Shown: positions 14,401 through 25,696 of the stretch, piece after piece
How positions within the stretch are numbered: the stretch's first letter is position 1
How the letters are laid out: the number at the start of each line of letters is the position of its first letter
From: Torymus aiolomorphi
Taxonomy: Eukaryota; Arthropoda; Insecta; Hymenoptera; Torymidae
Length of the DNA stretch: 64,000 nt
Direction: 5' to 3'
NCBI GenBank assembly: GCA_036365515.1
Contig: CM070873.1
Coordinates: 83,401,948-83,465,947 of the forward strand
The notes under the pieces: generated by a model
Seen by the model: the letters and a program-made list of their open reading frames with translations, nothing else
Database searches by the model: none
What the model was told of the DNA's origin: nothing
Translations under genes and position numbers: made by a program

Positions 14401-15096
14401 ATAGACAGAATATGTGTATTTTCTACACAAAACGAATGACATCAGTTTTATAACGCAAAATATCACACGTTAAATTCATATTGATTATTGATCATGCTTG
14501 TTTATTTGTTATTTCCATCAGTTAAAAGCAAACCTAGAAATTATATCTAGTTACCGTGTTACACGATAAAGTTATGCAACGCACTCTTTTTATACTCTCT
14601 ATTTCTGATATAATATATTTACAAACAAAATAAAATTTCAATCGTATTAAGATGACGTCATGGTTTTTTTAAAATGTCACCTTAATGATCTCCAATCAGC
14701 CGTATTTTTCAAGTTTCTTGAATATTCAAAATGCGTTTCATTTCTTTCGAAATCCAAATTATAATCTGACCCATACATGTATAAATAAATCACGACAAAG
14801 ATTTATATTAATTCATCGAATTACGTATAAAAAATATAATAACATAAAACCATGCTGAAGATTGTCTTGAAATAACGTGATATTAAAATAAATCATCATA
14901 CTTAATGAGTTTGAACTTGTTCACAGGCATGACGGACATCGTCTTCTGGGTCGACATGGTGGCGCTCGTAGTAATTCTCTTATTGTTCAGAGCGCTGACA
15001 TATTATCTGTTGCGGCAACGCCTCAGGCCAAACAGGACGTTCCGGGCGATCCACCTTATCGGCCGCCTGGTCAAGAGCCATTTCAGCATGGACTAG
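2434..15096 (+). CDS. ABCG-family half-transporter (ABCG1/4-like), 5'-partial
   Basis: Nine coding exons: 2434-2623, 9161-9306, 9669-9907, 11990-12192, 12281-12449, 12529-12629, 12727-12882, 13240-13480 and 14927-15096 (TAG stop). All junctions are GT/AG and phases agree, giving 537 residues. The ATP-binding half shows the Q-loop (YIMQED, exon 1), the ABC signature [13 protein letters not shown], the Walker [13 protein letters not shown] split by intron 2, and the H-loop SIHTPSA. PADF followed by EVSSGEYG is characteristic of ABCG1/ABCG4. Exons 5-9 encode about six hydrophobic membrane segments and a last extracellular loop with the CPSEEHYC cysteine pair. Family members are nucleotide-binding-domain-first half-transporters that dimerise and export sterols or other lipids; the substrate here is unknown. 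The N-terminus with Walker A is outside the window. The D-loop reads GLDEMSS rather than the common GLDSAS. Strongly supported as ABCG; the subgroup is less certain. Confidence 0.93.
3636..4393 (+). mobile_element. ACGTTTT-rich terminal-inverted-repeat element, copy A
   Basis: Starts CCCTAATAAAACATAACG and ends CGGTTCTAATAGGG, giving imperfect CCCTA..TAGGG termini. Both flanks are dense in AAAACGTTTTTAAAACG repeats that are self-complementary. The middle carries a CATTTCGACACGGGTG segment that recurs near 43070 and 63930. Copy B lies in opposite orientation at 42571-43618. No open frame of note. Confidence 0.8.
6460..6725. repeat. GTGCGTAAAGT palindromic repeat cluster
   Basis: The undecamer GTGCGTAAAGT and its complement ACTTTACGCAC recur many times in both orientations. 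Flanking arms (ATGCCTATTTAGCATGCG on the left, a matching AGGCATTTAACG on the right) suggest one foldback element. It is followed by a CACTCGCTTCACTCGGGC segment that also occurs, diverged, near 10650 and 34545. Confidence 0.6.
7157..7877. mobile_element. Inverted-repeat element with TIR around AGAAATCGTCC, interrupted by a TTAA element
   Basis: Left terminus ATCCCTGCTAGAAATCGTCC is mirrored by the right terminus GGACGATTTCTACCAGGGAT. The arms extend about 70 bp (TTTTTCTCCCATTTTCTAG and complement). Almost all of the interior is occupied by a second element flanked by TTAA (7224-7783), so this is a host element split by a later insertion. Confidence 0.75.
7224..7783. mobile_element. TTAA-flanked element with GGGGATTCATCC termini
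   Basis: TTAA at 7224-7227 is followed by GGGGATTCATCC, and GGATGAACCCCC precedes TTAA at 7780-7783. TTAA target duplication is the hallmark of piggyBac-type integration. The interior turns GC-rich at 7560-7760 and encodes no recognisable transposase, so it would be non-autonomous. Confidence 0.75.
7988..8490. repeat. Palindromic repeat with CACGCCCTCCGTATAT arms
   Basis: The segment AATTTTCACGCCCTCCGTAT and following sequence is answered by complementary copies near 8255-8280 and 8430-8450. TTTTCAAAGAGTATATCT appears three times in alternating orientation. A diverged relative with GGCGCTCCGTGTATGTAAAT is at 59690-59990. Probably a composite of two hairpins. Confidence 0.6.
11040..11145. repeat. 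Hairpin with ATATCGACGCC arms
   Basis: ATATCGACGCCCGCAGCGAAGAAAAGCA pairs imperfectly with TGCTTTTCTTCGTACGGGGCGTCGATAT. About 105 bp, in an ABCG intron. The sequence following it (11160-11810) is a diverged copy of 62735-63500. Confidence 0.5.
11160..11810 (+). repeat. Dispersed repeat, copy 1
   Basis: Shares blocks such as CCAAAAATTGACTATTTTG, GAGCGTTTTTAACCGTTC and GAGTACATACGGACGTACAG with 62735-63500 in the same orientation and order. Substitutions and indels are frequent, so the copies are old. No coding content recognised. Confidence 0.65.
13589..14130 (+). mobile_element. TTAA-type element with GGACGTTCT termini, copy 1
   Basis: TTAA at 13589-13592 followed by GGACGTTCTCTGG; the right end is GAGAACGTCC followed by ATAA (14127-14130), a one-base decay of TTAA. 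The body is a close copy of 49669-50205 in the same orientation. It lies in the last ABCG intron and codes for nothing. Confidence 0.82.
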
Positions 15097-15380
15097 GAGC
15101 AAATGAGCGTCGCGATTTGCGCACGCGTATATAAACGAAGAGTGGTGGAAAAGTGCCTTGGGAACCTGTACATGTGTAATTTATAGACGGAAACGATTGT
15201 GATGTATTGTAAATACCGCGTGCCTTAAAAATTTCAGGATCGAATTTTTCATTCTCTTATTCTACTTTTATTGCCTTGTGTTATTATATGTATGTTTTAT
15301 TTTATACAGATCGATGTCTACGTATAAGCATTTACGATTGATAAGTTTTTCTCTTCCAATGTATATTATATATATATATA

Positions 15381-15632
<252 letters not shown>

Positions 15633-15989
15633 GCGTTATAGAAAAAATACAACCATTGTTTTCAATCGTAATTTATGATCAAACCCCTTTCCTAAATTGT
15701 CCCTAGTGGACAAAAATTGTGACAAAGTGTGATTTTATTATTAACGTGTGTGGAACTGTACCAAACTGTACCAAACTGTGCCAAACTGTCCCCCAGTAGG
15801 TAGATTTCCGACATTTTGCACAGGTTTAGCACAGATTGGCATACTTTGGCCCACTTTGATACAATTCGGCACAAAGGTTCTAACCTTAAAAATAATAAAT
15901 GGCTATTACAAGAAACAGTAAAAAGACGATTTATCCCATAAATTACTCGGTTGAATGTATTATTTGTTAATAATTGTTAGTTAAAAAGT

Positions 15990-16910
15990 GTCACTAATAC
16001 GGACTGCCGTCTGCTTTTGTTAATAACAAAAGAACCGTGATACCTAGAAAAATTTTTTTTGTTTACAAAATATAGGTATTATAATTCTCTTTCGAATGTT
16101 ACCTATCCGATTTAGATACATAGAGCCGTTCTCGAGAAATTATGATAAAAAAAAACCTAAAAATTTTAACTTCAAATATCTCTGAAATTTATGGACCAAT
16201 CATTTTGCCCAAAGAACTCGGCCGAGAGCTATCCATAATCTACCTCTACAAGAAATTTTGAAGCGATTAAGACTATTTTACTCCCGTAATCGTTGGGCAT
16301 AAAAAACTCATTTGTTTCATTTTCCAATTTTTTCCTCAAAAACTAACCAATAGAATGAATTTAAATGTTTACAGATTCTAGGTATTTATATTCTACATTA
16401 TCATGATTTTTCTCGAAAAAAATTACCGTTTAGTTTGGGAGTTATAAGCTTTTAAAAAAAAACACGTTTTTTTTAATAACAAAAAGAACCGTGATAGCTA
16501 GAAAATTTTATTTGTTTAGAAAATATAGGTATTTTAATTCTCTTTCGAATGCTACCCATTCGATTAAAATATCTCGGTCCTATCATTAAAAAAAGGAAGA
16601 ATAAATTTTGAGAAAATCGAAAATTCTAAATAAAACAAAAACTCATGATCCAATCAAAAAACGGATTTTTGACCCGTATCACAAAAGAAAACAAAAAAAA
16701 TGAGACCTGTCCGGTTAAAATCGACCGAGTAAAAGCTGATATCCAGGCGTACACACACACACACATACACACACACACACACACACATACATCCATACAG
16801 ACATTTTTCAAAAACCATGTATTTTGATTCCTAACACCTCGGAAAACAATTATAACATGTTTTTATAACAACTCAAAAAATAGTATCACAAAGCTTCCTC
16901 TAGGAGGAAG
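15990..16910 (+). repeat. Dispersed repeat, copy 1
   Basis: Blocks such as ATCATTTTGCCCAAAGAACT, AGTTTGGGAGTTATAAG and AGAACCGTGATAGCTAGA occur in the same order at 58740-59690. A fragment with the AGAGGAAGC..TGTGATGGTGAAAAA ending is also at 34670. Diverged and non-coding. Confidence 0.65.
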
Positions 16911-17312
16911 CAATACAAAAGTATTAAAAACAGTAAAGAAGTGTAAAAAAACATATTAAAATGTAAAAAAATTATAGGCAACTGTAAGAAAGTATAAAAA
17001 AACTGCAAAAATGTGTTGAAAAACTGTAAAAAAATGTAAGAAAGTGTAAAAAAGGTATAATAAAGTGTTAATAAATGTAAAAAAGTGTAAAAACACTATA
17101 ATCAAATGTTAATAAGTATAAAAAACTGTAATAAAATGTTAATAAATGCAAAGAAGTGTAAAAAACTAAACTTTTTGAATTATGAGTATCAAAGAAAGTG
17201 TAACCAAATATGAAAAAAACTGTAAATAAATGTAAAAAACGTCCGAAATCCAGCATTAGTTTACACTTTTTTACACTTTTTTACATTTGTTTACATTTGT
17301 TTACATTTTAAA
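16911..17312. repeat. TGTAAAAAA tandem array with inverted right end
   Basis: Roughly 10-11 bp units of the form AGTGTAAAAAA / ATGTAAAAAA run from 16911 to about 17240. They are followed by the complementary TTTACACTTTTTTACA type at 17255-17312. This gives an overall foldback layout like that of the GAACAGTTTTA elements. Confidence 0.65.
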
Positions 17313-17377
17313 GTTTTTGCTAGGGTAGTTATATGTTTTCAATGATTTTATCACACTTTACTCGTCATACATATATA

Positions 17378-18843
17378 CCCAATAAGCAAAAAGAATTTTT
17401 AATGAACTCTTTAAGACTACTTCATGAACGCTTTTTTCATGAAAGTAATCATAAAGAGTTCTTATTGGACCACTTTATCCGATCTCGAATGTCCCATCGG
17501 TGCTGATTCTTTAAGTATTAACAAAGAATTCTTTATGGAAATATTCACAAAACCTTCCCAAAAAATCCCTTACGTTGATATAGAACATTTTTTAATACAC
17601 AAAATTTTTATTAATATTATAAATTTATAATTTATCGATTTTTCTATAGAAATAAGTAGATAAGATTAACAATATATTAATAAAATTGAATTTTAACGAT
17701 GAAAAAAATCCTGCCGGTATGGGGATTTGAACCTGCCACAGAAAGAAATTTGGATATCGGATATTCACATAATTTGTATTCCGTGAACTCCAAAAGGCAC
17801 TGAAATTATAGATTACCAATTTGACAATATTCGAATACCAAATAGCAATGTAGAATTTCAAAGATATTTGGAGTAAGTGTATGTTTACATTAGAGTTAAG
17901 ACAGTTCCAATTTAGCAATCATACATGACCAAGAGAATTGAAATGTCAGACCCCCATGGTATGCGTTGCTTCATCTCAACGTTTATAGGAAATGCCTGAT
18001 TTCCAACGTTGAGATTTACAATTTCAAATGTTATTGAAATGCGGGACTTCCAAAATGGAAATACAGCACTCATTTTTTTGTATACATGACTTGTGTAAGT
18101 GTGTGCGTGCGTCCGTGCATACGTGCGTACGTGCGTGCGTGCGTGCGTGCGTGCGAGGGAAAAGTACAGGGGCGGCATGACGAACATTGACACGTGCTGC
18201 AAGCGGTATTCGGAACTGAGCGAATTCCGAATATTTTGAAATACGGAATTACCGAGTTGGACATCTCAGACTTCCAACATTGCGTTGAACTATGTCTAAC
18301 TTTGTATTCTACGAGTTCAATGTTTCGTCTACATTAAGTATTAATTGCCAGTTGGACATCAGTTATTTCGATTTCTGAATTCTCTCATCACAATATATTT
18401 TTGAACTTATATAAGTATTACCAATTTCTACATCAACGAATTCCAAAATGGTATTGGATTAATACAATACGTTGATATTCATTATATCCAAATATTCTGG
18501 ACAGCTAGTATTCCAAAATTTCTTTCTGATGGGTCTTCGGGTTGACAGACGAAGTCTTAACCGTTTGCGCTATCGACGAACACTTACGTGTTATAATTCG
18601 AATCGTCTACATATGTTATATATACTAATACTAATAATCTTTTGGAATACTTAGTGATTACTTTATGATTACTTTGTGATTACTTTCCATTGATATTATT
18701 TTGTTTTATTAAAAATATTTTTGAAATTATTTTATACAAGTAATCTATAAGAATTCTTTGTGAATACTTATAGAAAATCATCCTCAAGCGGACATTCAGT
18801 ACTACTTAAAGAATTCTTTTACCCCAGATTTTTGCTTATTGGG
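17378..18843. mobile_element. TIR element CCCAATAAGCAAAAA, TA-flanked
   Basis: Left end CCCAATAAGCAAAAA (from 17378) is mirrored by TTTTTGCTTATTGGG (to 18843), with TA on both sides. Subterminal AAAGAATT / AGTATTA motifs are also mirrored. The interior includes a CGTG/CGTA microsatellite at 18110-18162. TA duplication fits a Tc1/mariner-type non-autonomous element. No transposase frame seen. Confidence 0.75.
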
Positions 18844-18927
18844 TAATGTCTTATCCAATAATAGTTATTACTGTTTAATTGGGAATACTGATAAACATTT
18901 TATGTAGCTCGATATTATATCACAAAT

Positions 18928-20225
18928 CGACGGCTGAGAGGAATAACCCGCTAACTCAGCGTTTGCTTCGAAAACCCGCTAACTCGGCGTTTGCTTCGAA
19001 AACCCTCTAACTCGGCGAAGCTTCCAAAAACCCTCTAATTCAAGGAACGTTTTTTTTTCTTCAATTTTGTAGTGGCAGCTCTGCAGAATTTTTTAATACG
19101 ATTTCTGCATAATAAACGCGATAATGTACATTTAAAGGAAATTGCACCTTAATCTTTTTTTGTAAATAGTTTAAACAATTTTTCAAATATTTTCAAAATT
19201 ATTTTTAGAAATACATTACGTTAATACATTTTTTGTAATCCAATCTTTTCTTGGTACATTTTATATGTTTTCTTACGGTGTGTAGATCTTTTGCTCTTAG
19301 CTTTATTAAAGTTTATGGATATCTTTTACCACTGAGTTAATAATTGCATTATTTGGATCATCTATTGATTTTTTTGCTTACAATACTCAATAGTATTTTA
19401 TAATTATCGGATTTAATTTTATAGTTTATCTGTTTCGTTTAAACGATCCGTTTAAAAATATGCTTATCGATAATGTTATCAACACAGAGAAAGCAACACA
19501 CCATGAGAAATAATTAAATAAACTATAAAATTAGTTTGATTTGATTAAAAGAAATATATTTTTATCATGCGCAGACACAAAATAAAGGCAATGTTAAATA
19601 ATCGATTCTGATTTTTGTTCTGGTTTTTGTAACCGCGTCTATTATTATGCAGAAATCGTATTTTAAAATCATGCAGAGCTGCCACTACAGATAAATTGAA
19701 GACCTCTAAGATTGTCCATTATATTTTGACGGCTGAGCGGAACAAGGTCGTATCTCACCATGCGGACGAAAAACGTCGTATCTCACCGCGCAGATAAAGA
19801 ACATCGTATCTCGGCGCTCTTGCGGCCAGTACACGGCCAATATACGTACGGCAAGATACGACGTTCTTCGTCCGCGCGCTGAGATATGAGGTTCTTCGTC
19901 CGCGCGCCGAGATAAGACCTTGTTCCGCTTAGCCGTCGATTTAAGAGGATTGCTTTATTTTTTTTAGATTCTTTTTTTATTAGTTTAGTTTTTATAATTT
20001 TGAAATTAGAATATTTTTGTGAGTGAGAAGTTTATATTATTTTTTAAATAGAGTAATAGTTTTAATATTAATTTAATTAGAGGGATTTAGTTAGATTTCG
20101 AAGCAAACGACGAGTTAGAGAGTTTTTGAAACCTTCGCAGAGTTAGAGGGTTTTCGAAGCAAAAGCCGAGTTAGAGGGTTTTAGAAGCAAACGCTGAGTT
20201 GACGGGTTATTCCTCTCAGCCGTCG
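18928..20225. mobile_element. Foldback element with CGACGGCTGAG termini
   Basis: Ends CGACGGCTGAGAGGAATAAC and GTTATTCCTCTCAGCCGTCG are flanked by AAAT on each side. Arms of about 110-130 bp are built of repeated CTAACTCGGCGTTTGCTTCGAAAACC units and their complement. Inner arms GGCAGCTCTGCAGAATT (19075) and its complement near 19675 form a second stem. A smaller element with the same terminal motif lies inside (19738-19937). Confidence 0.8.
19738..19937. mobile_element. Nested hairpin element, GACGGCTGAGCGGAACAAGG termini
   Basis: A 200-bp near-perfect hairpin. GACGGCTGAGCGGAACAAGG starts it and CCTTGTTCCGCTTAGCCGTC ends it. The arms repeat CGTATCTCACC(A/G) units. It shares GACGGCTGAG with the surrounding element, suggesting both use the same transposition machinery. 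Confidence 0.78.
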
Positions 20226-20874
20226 AAATACTGTCTTATAGTGTTATAGCGCAGATATAGGAGTAGATTTAATGTTTGTGCACTCATTATTATCTATTTT
20301 TTCTGTTTTGTCAAATGATTGTTATTTTTTGAAAGGTTAATATTAGTCCACGGCATCAAAATTGTTCCGCAAATACTGACGACCATTTTCAGCATGCTAA
20401 TATAATCAGCTTACTATTTATATCTATTCATGGGAAATCAAAAGACGCATGACTCTCAGTGAGAAACTGAAGAATTTTCAAAATATTTATGCTTTGGTTT
20501 TTACCGATCGCAGGAAATAGATTTATCAATCAGTACTTATCTTCTTCAAATTTATTCCATCTCTTTATTTTCTAGCCTTATAGGTATATCCAACCTCGTT
20601 TTTCACTCACATTCTTTAAAATTCTGCCGATCTCGCAGCAGCGAAACTCAAGCCCCCGCCCCCAGTTAACATTATACAAGATGGCCAATCGACGCTGCAC
20701 TTTCTGTACATTGCGGTCCGACACTTCCAGGTTGAAGAATATGTACACGGAGAAATTTTTTTTTTTTTCGTAAACTTTCCTTTTTTTACAAGAAAATTTA
20801 CTATTTTTACAGGATCTAGCATCGAGATTTTTTTTTTTATAGCAAATTGACTGATACTGTAATATTTCATTTCA

Positions 20875-21696
20875 GCCCCTAGTGGAAATTTAATTTGCTC
20901 AAAATAATTTAAAATAATTCGTCACTGTTCAAATCTGTTTAAAATTGTTTAAAACTGTTCAAAACCGTTTAAAACTGTTTATTAGTGTGAATTTTTGGAC
21001 GTTTAAAACAGTTCTAAACAGTTATGAACAGTTTTAAACAGTTTTAAACACTTTTGAACTTCTTTAAACATTTACGAACAATTTAAAACTGTTTTGAACT
21101 TTTGTATTAAAATATTATTAATTAATAAGAATTTATTTAAAACAGTTTAAAATAATTTTGAACAGTTATGAACTGTTTTAAACAGTTTTAAATGGTTTTG
21201 AACATTTATGAATGGTTTCAAACAATTTTGAACAGTTTTAATCCGTTCTGAACTTTCGTTTGAACAATATGAATTTGTTTAGAATAGTTTTGAACAGTTT
21301 TGAACAGTTATTAATGTCGCCGTCGTCGCAGATATGACGAAAAGTCAACTGTAAACTGTTCAAAACTGTTTTAAACTATTTCAAATAATTTCCTGATGAT
21401 CAGTACATTTTCAATACAATAATTCTGAATTGTTTATAACTGTTTAAAATTGTTCATAACTGTTTAAAATTGTTCATAACTATTTAAGACTGTTTTAAAA
21501 TGATCAAATAAATGTCTGATCAGTACATTTTCAATACAAAAATTCAAAATTGTTCAAAACTGTTCAAAATTGTTCATAACTATTTAGAACTGTTTTAAAC
21601 GTCCAAAAATTCACACTAATAAACAGTTTAAAACAGATTTGAACAGTTACGAATTGTTTTAAACCGTTTTGCCCAAATTAAATTTCCACTAGGGGC
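20875..21696. mobile_element. CCCTAGTGG foldback with GAACAGTTTTA arrays, copy 1
   Basis: Termini CCCCTAGTGGAAATTTAATTTG and complement. The whole interior is a series of about 11-bp units (GTTTAAAACTG / CAGTTTTAAAC) that reverse orientation. A unique marker TTAATGTCGCCGTCGTCGCA at 21313 is found in reverse complement in copy 3 (60220-61050), so the two copies are inverted. Confidence 0.82.
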
Positions 21697-22054
21697 AGTC
21701 ATAAAAATTACTATTTCAAAAAGTAAAAATTCCATATGACGAGTGTGTCCCAGCGCTGCTGTGAAAATAGTAATTTTCTTATAAAAAACAAAAATTTCTT
21801 CGTAAATATTAGTATAAAAAGCGTAACTTCTAGCGATCCTCTCGATGTATCTTTTATACCGTATACCTACTGATTTTTACAATGCATTTAGGAGAGAAGC
21901 ATGGACTCTTTCTGCCCAGAAAATTAAGGAAAAAGTTTAGGTCAAAGGAAACTCGTTTTTTAACCTACTATATACCACAAATCGTCAAAATACTCCGGGG
22001 TTATCCGTAAAAATTTGGGTCGCAAACTTACCTTCACGATAAACAGAATACAAA

Positions 22055-22548
22055 CCCTGCTGAAAAATCTCAGGTGAGATCTCAGATGAGAATCTCATGC
22101 CAAAATCCCATCTGAGATTCTGTTGCAAATGGTACAAAAAATCTTACATAAATTAAAAATCAGCTTATGAAGTATTGGAAATTACTAATAGGATGTTTTA
22201 CCTCCCAGATGAACTCAAAAATACACATTCTAAAGTATTTTACGCAGTATTTCAATTTTTACAAATTTTAAACATGAGATCAAACATCAAATATGATAGA
22301 TGAGATCTCACCTGACATCTCACCTGAGTAATCACCTGAGATCTCATGATTAAAATTTGTAAAAATTGAAATATTGCGTAAAATACTTCAAAATGTGTAT
22401 TTTTCAGTTCATCTGGGGGGTAAAACATCCTATTAGGCAATTTCCAATTAATTTATGTAAGATTTTTTGCAGCATCTGCAGCAGAATCTCAGGTGAGATT
22501 TTGGCATAAGATTTCAACTAAGATCTCACCGGAGATTTTTCAGTAGGG
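22055..22548. mobile_element. Foldback element with CCCTGCTGAAAAATCTC termini, copy 1
   Basis: Starts CCCTGCTGAAAAATCTCAGG and ends GGAGATTTTTCAGTAGGG. Arms carry GGTGAGATCTCAGATGAGA motifs and the middle is symmetrical around the ATGAGATC-rich centre near 22300. A diverged relative lies at 63524-63815. Confidence 0.75.
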
Positions 22549-23188
22549 AACCATTATAACCTGGCAGCGTCTCTATTTCACTTAGATATAGTATATAGCC
22601 AAACTTGTAAATGCTGCAAGAGGGAAGAGAAGATGTACAAATCACGTCCTATGGCGATGTATGACCTACGACCACCAAAGGCAATAACTATATTTATAGC
22701 TATAAGCTTAAAGCAGCAAAAATTACAAAACTGTATCTGTAAACAAACCAAGAAGCGCAAATTTGTACACCTTCACACTCTAATGTATAGCTTAAATAAG
22801 CTCTTATGAGACTTCAATAAAGCTTAATGAAAAACGGTCGGTATTGTAGGTAAGATTGTAGATGAACTCTGTATGTGCGTGCGTGGGCGTACGCGTATAT
22901 ATGTGCATGCATACAGTGATGCAGCGGAAGTGCGTGCACGATTTTCTATATGATATATACAATTCTGTTTGACATTTGGAGCCGCTTGATGTTCATCGCA
23001 CTTTATTTATAGTAACTTAGAGAACAATATAGATGATAAAGCTAACTAATAAAATTTAAAGATATAATAAAAAATACTTATTTCGCGGTGATCACAAAAT
23101 TTAAAAAACAGATTTCAACTAAAATAAAAAAATACTTTTAATGCTTATTTAACAATATTTACAATGTTATTTTCAATAGAATAAAAAA

Positions 23189-24729
23189 TCATAGAATTGT
23201 CCATTTCTCTATTCGCTGTGAAATTTTGCGTAACATTTGTTTATTTACACTGCAAGTATTGTGTTTAGTTAATTTAATTGCTAGTTTTTTTATGCGTTTT
23301 CGTAATATATTCCATTGCAACTTATCCAGTCCAGGAATTGAATCTGCTGTTAATAATTGAACTAAATCTTTGTTGGTTTTTATATCTAGTAATTTAGACT
23401 GTTTATCTATTTGCTTATTTTCATATTTTTGCTTCTTCTTTACTTTCTTTCTTGTTTCTTTATCCAATTTTTGAGAAGTTTCTTCATAATCCAATCGAGA
23501 TATTGGTTCTAAAACATGTAACATGATAAGTAACTGCTAATTCTGAACAATTTAAATACATGGATATCTTATAATAGTTATTATAAATAAAAAATTTACT
23601 TACGACCTAAATCATTATTGTTTTCTGTAGAAGTCACCTCATCTTGTTTTACTTCTGATTTTGTATTTCCTTTTGTAGTGCATTCAATAATTGGGTCATC
23701 AAGAATAATGTCATTTTCTTCAATTACATTGCATCCTTTCATTAAATTAAAAATTGACTTTTCCCAGTCCTTTTTCATTGGTAATCTAAAAGAATGGGTA
23801 TTAATGTATTATGTATTTTTCGTAACCAAAGTGTATGCAGATTATATATAAAAGACTTGTACTCTTCAATGTCTTCATTTATCCAAGGCAAATCAAGCCA
23901 CTGTGTAAGATTCTCAGGTAAAATATAATATTCAGGTAACCATGGTATACCTACTACTTTAAAGCTTTTTAAATAGTTATAAATAGTGTTGTACCAGGCA
24001 CATGATTTTTTTATTATATATTTCGATAAAATCCTAAAAATAAGAAATAAAACAATTAATTAAATTAAAATTTTTTATTAACAAATATCTAAGAAAACCT
24101 ACCATAATCTACTTATGACTGCATAAGCAATCATAGTCACAGTCCAAGAATGTCCTATATGTAACCTTGATTTAAGAATATTCCCAGCTGTTAATGCTGT
24201 TGATTCTATGTGACACATTAATTTGGCAAATCCTTGTGTTCTAACTAAGACATATTCGAGAGTTTGTCGAGGAGGTAGAGAAACAATTCCATTATTGATT
24301 TCAATATCCTCTTTCAGAAGTTCATATTCTCTTTCCATAGACATATTTAAATAATTTAATAATGCTCTGTTTACTTTTTCCATATGTTTGAAACCTTTAT
24401 CGCTTCTAAATTTGCTCTTCATGCGATAAATCAATCGACTCAAAAGTGCAGCTTCAGTATGTAATACTTCAAAAGACTTAAAATCATTCAATATTTTATC
24501 AATATCTTTAATAAATCCAGTTGAATCTAGAAAAGCAAAAATAATGTTACAATAATAATGCTTATAAAACTTTTTGTATTATTAAGGTTATAAATTATGC
24601 GTGTTATAAAAAGGATAGAAAGGTTATCTAGCCCTTTTAAAAGTAGCATTTACCGAATTCTTTTATGGAGACATCCCACGATCTATATGGTGGACGTTGT
24701 AGATTTATTTGATTCCATAGGATTTCCAT
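23189..24729 (-). CDS. NEPRO: Nucleolus and neural progenitor protein (NEPRO) homologue
   Basis: Five exons on the minus strand, in reading order: 24729-24654, 24526-24103, 24033-23863, 23785-23604 and 23508-23189 (TGA). All use GT/AG and join in frame to 390 residues. The start MEILWNQINLQRPP is the first ATG. Exon 2 holds the family's conserved N-terminal block: a leucine/arginine-rich helix (LLSRLIYRMKSKFR), then GFAKLMCHIESTALTAGNIL and GHSWTVTMIAY. Exon 4 is acidic and low in complexity. Exon 5 is strongly basic (KETRKKVKKKQKYENKQ), as expected of a nucleolar protein, and ends in another basic helix. Vertebrate NEPRO acts in nucleoli, in ribosomal RNA or RNase MRP-related processing, and in early development; the role here is inferred from family only. 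The length is shorter than the roughly 560-residue human protein. The exon 4/5 junction could instead use a donor three bases upstream, changing one residue. Confidence 0.82.
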
Positions 24730-25265
24730 TTTGAAAGTTATTGTATTTTTTTAAACTCTTAAACAAACTAAAATTCGCAAAACTATTACTTATATTGACT
24801 CGATCTAAACAAATAAACAGAAATTTTTTTTTTATTCCTTGATGAGTATCGGCGCCGGGCCATGTCCTCGGAAAAATCTTTCTTATAAATCTTCAATAAC
24901 CTCTAATAACTGTTTACTCTTCTTAATCTTCTTAAATCTCTAATTCATCAATTTTCGAATATTTCACAGTTCTTCAGACATCTCGTGTAGATCAATTCTC
25001 GAATGTTTGAAATTTCTTCAGACATCTCGTGTAAATATTCTTCGGTAGCTCTCGGAAGCAGGGTCACTACTAGCGTCGTAAAGCGCCAACCTGCTCACTA
25101 TAAACACGTGCTTTTCCATACAAACTTAATCCAAAAATATCTTAAACATCACAAATATGATTTTCATAATATCCAGAAATCAATTATAGTTCAGAAAAGA
25201 AACTGTCTCTTATAGATACGATATTAAATGCTTCAATAAATCTCCTCGATCTGCAAGTTGAGCTG

Positions 25266-25424
25266 CAGAAGTCAGGAGGGTGTACTCTACTAGCTAGTGC
25301 CAACTACGGGGAAAAAAACTGCGAAAATGAAATGAAAGGCAATGTAACCTTACAATGTATCTCTTTTCGCAGTTTTTTTTCCTCAGTTGGCACTAGCTAG
25401 AGTACACCCTCCTGACTTCTGCTC
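25266..25424. repeat. 159-bp hairpin
   Basis: GAAGTCAGGAGGGTGTACTC and the following CTAGCTAGTGCCAACT..ACTGCGAAAA pair with TTTTCGCAG..AGTTGGCACTAGCTAG..GAGTACACCCTCCTGACTTC. The arms are about 70 bp and nearly perfect, which suggests a young MITE. No clear target duplication. Confidence 0.7.
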
Positions 25425-25677
25425 GAAGCAGCTGCATGCAGACCATGCAGGCAGGCACTGCACATTTTCAAACGCAGGTCTGCACCTATTCTGGACTTAC
25501 CCTTATATGAATGAAAGTTTTACAAATTTACCGCCAGTTAACATCGGTTCTAATATTTGAAAATTCACTTTACTTGCGCCTTATTCTGAAATAGCATTTC
25601 AATTCTACACATATTTATATTATAAGAATACGATCAATAAAAAATCAAAATTATTTAAAATATTAAAAGAAATATTT

Positions 25678-25683
25678 TTTATT
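25678..25683 (-). promoter_or_regulatory. Polyadenylation signal AATAAA of the cysteine-rich gene
   Basis: TTTATT on the plus strand, read as AATAAA on the minus strand, 14 bases after the stop codon at 25697. Confidence 0.5.
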
Positions 25684-25696
25684 TATCCGTGTATGA

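Larger units (their letters stand above)
24730..25696. other. Intergenic spacer between NEPRO and the cysteine-rich gene
   Basis: No exon recognised. It contains the hairpin at 25266-25424 and a duplicated TTTCTTCAGACATCTCGTGTA near 24970 and 25013. The region just right of 24730 must include the NEPRO promoter or 5' untranslated region, but I see no clear TATA motif. Confidence 0.5.

Noticed and set aside
16645..16827. Frames with His/Thr- or Cys/Val-repeats
   Set aside because: Both are translations of a CA/GT microsatellite.
17715..17745. tRNA B-box-like GGTTCAAATCC on the minus strand
   Set aside because: The flanking bases do not form a T-arm stem and no A-box or acceptor stem fits; at best a decayed SINE fragment.
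17912..18264. Minus-strand frames with Ala-Arg-Thr-His repeats
   Set aside because: Translation of a CGTG/CGTA microsatellite inside the 17378-18843 element.
20620..20740. Possible minus-strand exon ending at a GTGAGT donor, with a frame containing SDRNVQKVQRRLAILYNV
   Set aside because: Codon use looks plausible, but no partner exon was found on either side and no family is recognised; the left neighbour is the end of a repeat (TTTCTCCGTGTA).
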